Source: Neptuniibacter sp. (lineage in GTDB: Bacteria > Pseudomonadota > Gammaproteobacteria > Pseudomonadales > Balneatricaceae). From it: a stretch of DNA of 10,053 bases. The notes below the pieces were generated by a model. It saw only the letters and a list, made by a program, of their open reading frames with translations, did not search any database and was not told where the DNA came from. The DNA lies in assembly GCA_030149405.1 (NCBI GenBank), contig JASBRM010000247.1, forward strand, positions 1-10,053, written 5' to 3'. Both the position numbers and the translations under genes were made by a program. The number at the start of each line of letters is the position of its first letter. The first letter of the stretch is position 1. This document shows positions 1-5,582 of the stretch, piece by piece.

Positions 1-358
1 AACGGAAGTATTGCTTCTCTTCCAGTTCATCAATTCCCGGAATAAGCTCAACAAACCACTCTGGGACTTCCTCATCACTATTGTCATTTTTGCTATCAGA
101 ACCCGGCCCTTTACTCATGAGTTCATTTGGCTCTATCAGATCAATAGTGACATGCCGAGTGGAGTTGCTTAGAAGGTCTTTGATGAAGGCTTCATCACCC
201 GACGCAACCGTAAGAAGCCGGTGATTAAAACTAACACTGGTTAATACTTCACGGTTGATATCTTTAGATGCTTGCTCAAGCATCATTGAGATTGTTATGG
301 CCAGAGCCATAACAAACATGACAGTAACAATTAAATTTAGGCGCAGGACTGCATTCAT
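1..358 (-). CDS. Sensor histidine kinase, MoxY/LapD-type N-terminus (partial, C-terminus off left edge)
   Basis: I translated the reverse strand by hand. An open frame starts at ATG 358 and runs to the left edge, giving the first 119 residues. Residues 1-8 are a short basic start (MNAVLRLN), 9-27 are one hydrophobic membrane segment, and the rest is periplasmic. The pattern of a leading LRLNLI, one membrane helix, then a helix with a conserved Arg and an EVxxS element is that of the LapD/MoxY N-terminal domain, found on kinases paired with LuxR-type regulators in methanol/alcohol oxidation loci. HAMP, HisKA_3 and ATPase parts must lie outside the window. The periplasmic part carries an acidic, Ser/Asn/Asp-rich loop at residues 86-100. 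The frame is open back to a TAG at 440-442, but ATG 358 is the only canonical start; GGGTAA just upstream is a weak ribosome site. The regulator gene lies 135 bases upstream on the same strand, which supports a two-component pair. The kinase identity itself is inferred, since the catalytic domains are not visible. Confidence 0.8.
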   Translation of the reverse strand, partial: MNAVLRLNLIVTVMFVMALAITISMMLEQASKDINREVLTSVSFNHRLLTVASGDEAFIKDLLSNSTRHVTIDLIEPNELMSKGPGSDSKNDNSDEEVPEWFVELIPGIDELEEKQYFR

Positions 359-493
359 TGACTTACCCAGAAAAATAGCAAGTGTAAAGTATGCAAAGAA
401 CTGGGACTTTGAGGTAATCCGCCTTAGGAGGGAAACAAACTACATCTTAGGTACTAAGAAGAACCCAGAAATAACTGAAAATGATCCCAAGAG

Positions 494-1135
494 TCAGGAA
501 GATGGACCGAATTTTATAACACCCGTTTCGACAGCAAGATGAACCAGCTCAGCGGTTGAGGTAATACCCAACTTGCTTTTTAAGGTAGTTACATAGTTTG
601 AGACAGTTTTAGGACTGATTGAAAGCTTATTAGCAATCAAGTTGTTGTTTTCTCCTCGAGCCAGCATTACGAAAACCTCAAATTCCCTTTGGGTGAGTTC
701 TCGTAACCGATCATCAGACACTTCTTGAGAATTGAGAGCAAGGCTCATCACTAGTTCGTATTCAATGAAGATTTCGCCCTTAGCGACACGCTCTACTGCT
801 TCCATCAATACGTCTGGAGATCCTGACTTAGTAATGTACCCTAGACCACCAGCATCCAGAGCCTGTTTCACAACCGGCGCTTCATCGTACATGCTAAAAA
901 ATAAAACCTTAGCATCTGCATCCTGCTGCAGAATACGAACCGCAGCTTCAATGCCGCTTATTCCTGGAAGGTTGATATCCATGATGACAATATCAGGCTT
1001 TACTTCGGAGTACTTTTCAACAGCTTCCTCTCCACTGGAAGCTTCACTGATCTCACAACCTTTAATCACTGCAGGTAGCAAACTCGCGTACCCCTGACGT
1101 ACTACTGAATGATCATCAGTGATTAATATTTTCAT
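494..1135 (-). CDS. NarL/FixJ-family response regulator (MoxX-like, LuxR-type HTH)
   Basis: 213 residues, full length for the family. The receiver domain covers about residues 1-120, with the acidic pair D7-D8, the phosphoacceptor D53 in IMDINLPG, the switch Ser S81 and the conserved Lys K103 in TKSGSP. A LuxR-type helix-turn-helix occupies about 144-205, starting at LTQREFEV, with the recognition region SPKTVSNYVTTLKSKLG at 174-190. It should be a cytoplasmic, phosphorylation-controlled DNA-binding activator. ATG 1135 is preceded by GGAGA with five-base spacing from GGAG, which supports the start. The probable partner kinase follows on the same strand. LuxR-type regulators of this kind (MoxX, AgmR/PedR, ExaE) control PQQ-dependent alcohol dehydrogenase genes in other proteobacteria, so control of the neighbouring transport operons is a reasonable inference, not something the sequence proves. 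Confidence 0.93.
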   Translation of the reverse strand: MKILITDDHSVVRQGYASLLPAVIKGCEISEASSGEEAVEKYSEVKPDIVIMDINLPGISGIEAAVRILQQDADAKVLFFSMYDEAPVVKQALDAGGLGYITKSGSPDVLMEAVERVAKGEIFIEYELVMSLALNSQEVSDDRLRELTQREFEVFVMLARGENNNLIANKLSISPKTVSNYVTTLKSKLGITSTAELVHLAVETGVIKFGPSS

Positions 1136-1371
1136 TATTTCTCCAAACTACAGACAGGCCTATTCTGCCAGGGTATTAATATTAAAAACACAGTACTACA
1201 TACTTACACTTAATGCCTCATAGAACTCTATATTTTCGTGAATTCGGCACAAAAAAAGGCCCTTATGAACTGTATTTTCAAAAAACTCTAAAAAAACCTC
1301 AAAATAGTCTTGAAGTTGTAGATCGATATACTATGGTATATAGCGTCTTAAGTACTACCATGGAAGACAGA
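1136..1371. other. Divergent intergenic region between response regulator and small ORF
   Basis: About 236 AT-rich bases separate the minus-strand regulator from the plus-strand small gene, so promoters for both should lie here. On the plus strand, TTGAAG (1310-1315) and TATGGT (1332-1337) form a poor sigma70-like pair with a 16-base spacer; it would start transcription near 1344, ahead of the small gene's Shine-Dalgarno. The hexamer AGTACT occurs at 1192-1197 and 1351-1356. The frame of the small gene is open through much of this region (from ATG 1213), but that start has no ribosome site. Confidence 0.35.
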
Positions 1372-1560
1372 ATGCACACTAATAATAAAAACTATTTAGA
1401 CACATCGAGCGTAAGAGAGCGAAAAATAACAAAAAGAGGAATTTCAGAGAGTGTTGAAGGTTTGTACGAGAAGCGATATCTGCATGTTTTGGATAGCGCA
1501 GTATCAGAAGCCGAAAAATTACTCAAAGATGCCAAACATCTTCTTCAAAACCAGGTTTAG
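1372..1560 (+). CDS. Small hypothetical protein (62 aa)
   Basis: I do not recognise this protein. I chose ATG 1372 because GGAAG (1362-1366) lies five bases upstream, whereas the longer in-frame starts at ATG 1213, 1333 and 1360 have no visible Shine-Dalgarno; from 1213 the product would be 115 aa. The 62-residue product is highly charged, with no signal peptide or membrane segment. Its N-terminal half is basic (RERKITKRG) and its C-terminal half, from about residue 25, has heptad-like spacing of Leu/Ala/Val with Glu/Lys (HVLDSAVSEAEKLLKDAKHL), suggesting an amphipathic helix or short coiled coil. It is cytoplasmic by appearance. A strong terminator follows 15 bases after the stop, which supports a real monocistronic transcript. 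Alternatively, the transcript could be a regulatory RNA with a chance reading frame. Confidence 0.5.
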   Translation: MHTNNKNYLDTSSVRERKITKRGISESVEGLYEKRYLHVLDSAVSEAEKLLKDAKHLLQNQV

Positions 1561-1575
1561 ATAAACCCAAATATT

Positions 1576-1607
1576 AAAAAAGCCCAACTTACTGATTGGG
1601 CTTTTTT
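1576..1607 (+). terminator. Rho-independent terminator after the small ORF
   Basis: A six-base stem GCCCAA / TTGGGC (1582-1587 with 1596-1601) encloses an eight-base loop and is followed by six T residues (1602-1607). A matching A-run at 1576-1581 extends the stem and could let it work on the other strand too. It separates the small gene from the transport operon, so the operon beginning at 1792 needs its own promoter within 1608-1791. Confidence 0.88.
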
Positions 1608-1791
1608 GTATCTACAACCATCATGTTTAATTAATGTAAATGTAACAAAAACAAAGTTCGATACCCTCGCGAATGATCTCAGGTTAACAAATACTACTTC
1701 CGAACCATTTGTTTTCTACTTTATTCATATTCATAGTTCTTTCAAACCAGCCTATGCTGCCTTTTAAATACCGTATCTGGTTACAAGAAAA
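1608..1791 (+). promoter_or_regulatory. Probable promoter region of the ped/lut-like transport operon
   Basis: This 184-base gap lies between a strong terminator and the first transporter gene, so it must hold the operon promoter. I see no good sigma70 -35/-10 pair, consistent with dependence on an activator. TACTACT occurs at 1692-1698. The assignment rests on position, not on a recognised motif. Confidence 0.4.
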
Positions 1792-2955
1792 ATGAACAAA
1801 CAGATTAAAAAACTCAGTATTTCCTTGACTATCGGCCTGTCCTTAACGGCTCAAGCAAGTTACGGACTGGACATTAATATCAGTTACCTTAAACAGGAAG
1901 TAGATAGCGGCCCAGTGCTTTCAAATATTCTACCCAAACCTGATGACTCTGGTTTGATGGGCGCTACATTGGGAATTAAGGACAGTAACACCACTGGCAG
2001 GTTCCTTAAGCAAAAATACAACCTTACCACCACTGAAACAGATTCAGCAGAAGAGTTGATTGAATCTGCAAAACAGCAGTATTCAGACGGGATACGTTTT
2101 TTTGTAACCAATGCCCCTGCTAAAACAGTTAAACAACTCTCGCAACAACTTCCCGCTGACACCCTTATTTTCAACGCAGGCAGTGCTGATGATGAATTGC
2201 GCAGTAAAGCCTGTTTAGCAAACGTTTTACATACCCTGCCAAGCCGGGCGATGCTGAACGATGCTCTTGCACAGTGGTTGAAGGCTAAACGACTTGATTC
2301 TGCATTGGTCATTACCGGACCTACAGAAGATGACAAAGCATATTCAGCCGCTTTTAAGCGTGCAGCTAAACGCTTTGGTATAAAAGTAGTTGCAGAGAAA
2401 GAGTGGTCTTTTGATACGGACCTCCGCCGTACAGCTCAAAAAGAGATGCCACTGTTTACTCAAACTAAAGAGTACGATGTCGTATTCGTTGCCGATGAGC
2501 GTGGTGATTTCGGTGAATATGTACTATTCAACACCTGGTACCCAAGACCTGTTATTGGCACCCAGGGTTTAACACCAGTTGCCTGGCACAGGGTTGTCGA
2601 GCAATGGGGTGCAGCCCAATTACAAAGTCGCTTCGATAAACTCAGTGGTCGCTGGATGACCAATGAGGATTATGCAGCATGGGCTGCAGTAAGATCAGTT
2701 GCGGAAGCGGTTACGCGTACCAGTAAAGCCGATTACGAAACGGTTAACAGCTTTATCCGTTCAGACAGCTTTGAATTGGCCGGCTTTAAAGGCAGAAAAC
2801 TGGATTATCGTCAGTGGAACGGTCAGTTGCGTCAACCCATTCCTCTGGTTCACCCCCGTTCTTTGGTTTCACAATCGCCACAGGATGGCTTCCTTCACCC
2901 AACAAATGAACTTGATACACTTGGTTTCGATAAACGTGAAGTTAAGTGCAACTAA
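1792..2955 (+). CDS. pedA1: Periplasmic ABC substrate-binding protein, PQQ-dependent alcohol dehydrogenase-associated (PedA1/LutA-like)
   Basis: 387 residues with an N-terminal signal peptide: basic MNKQIKK, a hydrophobic core to about residue 20, and a cleavage site near 23-26 (AQASYG). The mature part reads as a type I periplasmic binding fold with two alternating lobes (branched-chain amino-acid-binding-like): the first lobe includes IRFFVTNAP and TLIFNAGS, the second SALVITGP and YDVVFVADERG. The C-terminal tail with DGFLHP and ELDTLGFD is typical of the PQQ-associated binding-protein family (TIGR03863-like). Only two cysteines exist, C141 and C386, so a periplasmic disulfide is possible. 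The Shine-Dalgarno is weak (AAGAAAA before ATG). The beta-propeller gene starts 26 bases after the stop. By homology to PedA1 of Pseudomonas putida and LutA of Methylobacterium it would bind a lanthanide-containing ligand or an alcohol-related compound; the actual ligand is not shown here. The symbol is assigned by family and gene order. Confidence 0.86.
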   Translation: MNKQIKKLSISLTIGLSLTAQASYGLDINISYLKQEVDSGPVLSNILPKPDDSGLMGATLGIKDSNTTGRFLKQKYNLTTTETDSAEELIESAKQQYSDGIRFFVTNAPAKTVKQLSQQLPADTLIFNAGSADDELRSKACLANVLHTLPSRAMLNDALAQWLKAKRLDSALVITGPTEDDKAYSAAFKRAAKRFGIKVVAEKEWSFDTDLRRTAQKEMPLFTQTKEYDVVFVADERGDFGEYVLFNTWYPRPVIGTQGLTPVAWHRVVEQWGAAQLQSRFDKLSGRWMTNEDYAAWAAVRSVAEAVTRTSKADYETVNSFIRSDSFELAGFKGRKLDYRQWNGQLRQPIPLVHPRSLVSQSPQDGFLHPTNELDTLGFDKREVKCN

Positions 2956-2981
2956 ATAAGCGGTTAGCTAAGGAAATAACA

Positions 2982-3953
2982 ATGAAATTCCGTTCAGCCC
3001 TGAAACCTCTTGCAGCAGCACTGCTGCTAACTGCCCCTGCTGCCTTTGCAGAGATGGCTTACGTATCCAACGAAAAAGATGACACGATCTCCATTATCGA
3101 TCTGGATACACTGGAAGTAACCCAAACAATTGAAGTAGGCGAACGCCCCCGCGGTATCCTGTTCTCAAAAGATTACTCAAAGCTGTATATCTGTGCATCC
3201 GACTCTGACACAGTTCAGGTAATGGATCTGGCCACTCATCAGATTATTAAAGAGCTGCCATCCGGTGAGGACCCTGAACAGTTTGCACTGCACCCCAATA
3301 ATCGCCATCTTTACATCTCTAACGAAGATGACGCCATAGTCACCATAGTCGATACAGAATCTAGTGAAGTTCTTGCTCAGATAGACGTGGGTATTGAGCC
3401 TGAAGGTATGGCAGTGAGCCCTGATGGCAAAGTTGCGGTTAACACCAGTGAAACAACCAATATGGTTCACTGGATTGATACCACAACTTATGAACTGTTC
3501 GATAACACGCTTGTAGATCAACGCCCTCGACATGCCGAGTTCAGCAAAGACAGTAAAATCCTCTGGGCCAGCTCTGAGATTGGTGGCACTGTCTCTGTTA
3601 TTGACGTAGAGACGCGAAAGATCTTCCAAAAAATCAACTTTGAAATTAAAGGTGTTCACCCGGATAAAGTACAGCCTGTCGGCGTTAAGCTGTCCGACGA
3701 TGGTAAATACGCCTTTGTTGCTTTAGGTCCTGCAAACCATGTCGCCGTTGTCGATGCTAAAACCTATGAGGTCATAGAGTATATTCTTGTAGGCCGCCGC
3801 GTCTGGCATATGGACTTTAATGAAGACCAGAGCTTATTACTGACAACTAACGGCATCAGCGGTGACGTATCAGTTATCGACATTAACAAAATGAAAGCAA
3901 TCAAGAGTATTAAGGTAGGCCGTTACCCTTGGGGGGTAATTGTTAAACCTTAA
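2982..3953 (+). CDS. pedA2: Periplasmic seven-bladed YVTN beta-propeller protein, PQQ-catabolism-associated (PedA2/LutB-like)
   Basis: 323 residues. I chose ATG 2982 over the in-frame ATG 2946 because AAGGA (2970-2974) precedes it and because it gives a textbook signal peptide: MKFRSALK, an Ala/Leu core, and cleavage after AFA at residue 23. The longer start would overlap the previous gene and spoil the signal. The mature protein is built of seven repeats, each with an outer strand such as YVSN, YICAS, YISN or WASSE, followed by a VxVID-type strand (for example TISIIDLDT, TVSVIDVET, DVSVIDINK) and a [VP]G..P.G turn. This is the YVTN beta-propeller pattern of the PQQ-associated family (TIGR03866-like). 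It lacks the Trp-rich blades and active site of a quinoprotein dehydrogenase, so it is more likely a binding or scaffold partner of the transporter than an enzyme. Its place between the binding protein and the ATPase matches the PedA1-A2-B-C order. Confidence 0.88.
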   Translation: MKFRSALKPLAAALLLTAPAAFAEMAYVSNEKDDTISIIDLDTLEVTQTIEVGERPRGILFSKDYSKLYICASDSDTVQVMDLATHQIIKELPSGEDPEQFALHPNNRHLYISNEDDAIVTIVDTESSEVLAQIDVGIEPEGMAVSPDGKVAVNTSETTNMVHWIDTTTYELFDNTLVDQRPRHAEFSKDSKILWASSEIGGTVSVIDVETRKIFQKINFEIKGVHPDKVQPVGVKLSDDGKYAFVALGPANHVAVVDAKTYEVIEYILVGRRVWHMDFNEDQSLLLTTNGISGDVSVIDINKMKAIKSIKVGRYPWGVIVKP

Positions 3954-3986
3954 GAACTTGGTTATTTTAACTGCTAGTAGTATCTC

Positions 3987-4007
3987 AGGCCCGCTATATG
4001 CGGGCCT
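3987..4007 (+). terminator. GC-rich hairpin between propeller and ATPase genes (possible attenuator)
   Basis: AGGCCCGC (3987-3994) pairs perfectly with GCGGGCCT (4000-4007) around a five-base TATAT loop. The following tract, TCTCTG, is not a proper U-run, so full termination is unlikely. It may protect the 3' end of the upstream message or reduce read-through, allowing more of the two periplasmic proteins than of the ATPase and permease. The next gene's Shine-Dalgarno starts nine bases downstream. Confidence 0.55.
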
Positions 4008-4025
4008 TCTCTGATAAGGATAATT

Positions 4026-4763
4026 ATGACCATCTCAGTCAATAACATTCATTTCAGCTACGGACCTCGCAAAGCACTGAATGATGTTAGTTTTAAACTG
4101 CAAACAGGTGGCTTTCACGCATTACTGGGACCAAACGGAGCCGGCAAATCGACTTTGTTTGCCCTTCTCACCCGTCTGTATCAGTTACAGGAAGGTGAAA
4201 TCACCATAGATGGTCAAAGCATAAAAACCAAGCCCGCTGAGCTTATGCAGCGCTTAGGTGTGGTGTTTCAACAAAGCACGTTGGATCTGGATCTAACCGT
4301 TAAGCAGAATCTGCTCTATCATGCTTCGTTGCATGGAATTTCAAGTAAAGCCGCAGCACCGCGTATAGAAGCAGAGCTCTCCAGAATGGATATGGCCGAA
4401 CGGGTTAATGAAAAAGTCCGTGGTTTAAATGGTGGGCACCGCCGCCGAGTTGAAATAGCCCGTGCTCTGCTACATAAACCCGATATTTTGTTATTAGATG
4501 AACCTACTGTGGGACTTGACCCACAGACTCGACGTTCATTAAACCAACATGTCCGCCAGCTTTGTGAAGATGATAATCTCACCGTTTTATGGGCAACTCA
4601 CCTTATGGAAGAGATTATCCCAGAAGATCCTGTAATACTGCTTCATAAGGGCAAGATTAAAGTTGATAGTAGCGCTCAGGCACTTTTGGAGATGGCCGCA
4701 ACAGATAACCTCACTGAAGCATTTCACCTACTCACTGAATCTGAAAAACAGGAGGGTAAGTGA
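4026..4763 (+). CDS. pedB: ABC transporter ATP-binding protein, PQQ-dependent alcohol dehydrogenase system (PedB/LutE-like)
   Basis: 245 residues, a single complete nucleotide-binding domain. Walker A is GPNGAGKS (35-42), the Q-loop is at Q82-Q83, the signature is LNGGH (134-138, usually LSGGQ), Walker B is ILLLDEP (154-160), and the switch histidine is H192 in ATHLMEE. The overall type is the ABC-2-associated (DrrA/NodI-like) ATPase group, which fits the permease encoded next. It would power transport on the cytoplasmic face. AAGGA at 4016-4020 is five bases before ATG 4026. The stop codon overlaps the ATG of the permease gene (TGATG), implying translational coupling. The Ser-to-Asn and Gln-to-His changes in the signature are unusual, but the rest of the catalytic set is intact, so I expect an active ATPase. 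Confidence 0.92.
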   Translation: MTISVNNIHFSYGPRKALNDVSFKLQTGGFHALLGPNGAGKSTLFALLTRLYQLQEGEITIDGQSIKTKPAELMQRLGVVFQQSTLDLDLTVKQNLLYHASLHGISSKAAAPRIEAELSRMDMAERVNEKVRGLNGGHRRRVEIARALLHKPDILLLDEPTVGLDPQTRRSLNQHVRQLCEDDNLTVLWATHLMEEIIPEDPVILLHKGKIKVDSSAQALLEMAATDNLTEAFHLLTESEKQEGK

Positions 4764-5551
4764 TGAACTTAGCAGCCGGCTGGCACTGTTTTAAAGGCAT
4801 TCTTTCGCGAGAATTTCTTCGCTTTGTACAACAACGTTCGCGCTTTTTGAGCGCACTTATCCGCCCTCTCCTTTGGCTGATAGTGTTTGCTGCAGGCTTC
4901 AGGGCTGCGTTGGGTATATCGATTATTGATCCCTATGACACCTATATCACCTACGAAACTTATATAGCTCCTGGTTTATGTTGCATGATCCTGCTTTTCA
5001 ACGGCATGCAGAGCAGTTTATCGATGGTCTATGATCGTGAAATGGGCAGTATGAGAGTGTTGCTCATGAGCCCGTTACCAAGACCTTATCTCTTGATGTG
5101 TAAGATGGTGGCAACCGCCCTTATATCTTTAACACAGGTATATGCGTTTCTTGCTATTGCACTGCTTGTAGATGTAGACCCGCCACTATTTGGTTACCTG
5201 AATGTATTGCCTGCACTGTTGGTTGTCGCTCTGTTACTGAGTTCCCTAGGCCTGTTTCTTTCGACCCAGATCAAGCAGCTTGAAAACTTTGCCGGGGTAA
5301 TGAACTTCGTTATATTCCCTATGTTCTTCCTTTCCTCTGCACTCTACCCGCTTTGGAAGATGCAGGAAGCAAGTGAGTGGTTGTACTGGATCTGTATGTT
5401 TAACCCATTCACTCATGCTGTTGAGCTGGTAAGGTATGCGCTGTATCTGCAACTGAATGAGAAAGCTTTGCTGATCACAATTGCAACCACCGCATTCTTT
5501 ACGATTATGGCGGTCATTGGTTTCAACCCACAAAAATCGGCAAAAAAATAA
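4763..5551 (+). CDS. pedC: ABC-2-type transporter permease, PQQ-associated (PedC/LutF-like)
   Basis: 262 residues from ATG 4763. GGAGGG (4751-4756) is six bases upstream of this ATG and only three from the alternative GTG 4760, so I prefer the ATG. A short cytoplasmic N-terminus (KGILSREFLRFVQQRSRF) is followed by about six hydrophobic segments, starting near 33-50, 70-88, 112-135, 147-168, 178-196 and 235-255. The EMGSMRVLLMSPLPR stretch after the second segment and the late NPFTHAVELVRYALY element are hallmarks of ABC-2 (NodJ/DrrB-like) permeases. It forms the inner-membrane channel with the PedB-like ATPase. ABC-2 permeases are usually exporters, yet this family travels with a periplasmic binding protein and in Pseudomonas putida is required for growth at low lanthanide concentration. 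Direction of transport is therefore inferred from relatives. Confidence 0.92.
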   Translation: MNLAAGWHCFKGILSREFLRFVQQRSRFLSALIRPLLWLIVFAAGFRAALGISIIDPYDTYITYETYIAPGLCCMILLFNGMQSSLSMVYDREMGSMRVLLMSPLPRPYLLMCKMVATALISLTQVYAFLAIALLVDVDPPLFGYLNVLPALLVVALLLSSLGLFLSTQIKQLENFAGVMNFVIFPMFFLSSALYPLWKMQEASEWLYWICMFNPFTHAVELVRYALYLQLNEKALLITIATTAFFTIMAVIGFNPQKSAKK

Positions 5552-5554
5552 AAC

Positions 5555-5582
5555 AAAAAGGGCTCCATCAGGAGCCCTCATT
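5555..5582 (-). terminator. Shared convergent terminator (strong for minus strand)
   Basis: A perfect seven-base stem GGGCTCC / GGAGCCC (5560-5566 with 5571-5577) surrounds a four-base loop. Read on the minus strand it is followed by five T residues and then more T-rich sequence, a good intrinsic terminator for the MFS gene. The MFS stop codon (5570-5568) lies in the loop, so its last codons (Glu-Gly-Ser) form one arm of the stem. On the plus strand the hairpin follows the permease stop by eight bases but has only TCATT after it, so it is weaker there. Confidence 0.88.

Noticed and set aside
255..542. Plus-strand reading frame of 95 codons across the regulator-kinase junction
   Set aside because: It is antisense to the kinase N-terminus and regulator C-terminus, both with clear family features, and has no Shine-Dalgarno.
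732..1097. Plus-strand frame of 121 codons opposite the response regulator
   Set aside because: Fully antisense to the receiver domain; composition has no domain pattern.
1884..2336. Minus-strand frame of 150 codons inside the binding-protein gene
   Set aside because: Mirror of a well-supported secreted protein; no ribosome site or recognisable motif.
2946..2981. Upstream ATG 2946 as start of the beta-propeller gene
   Set aside because: It overlaps the preceding stop region, lacks a Shine-Dalgarno and hides the signal peptide; ATG 2982 has AAGGA and a proper signal sequence.
2982..3953. Propeller as a PQQ-dependent dehydrogenase
   Set aside because: It has about 300 mature residues and seven YVTN blades, far short of the eight-bladed Trp-docking dehydrogenases, and lacks their Cys-Cys and catalytic Asp motifs.
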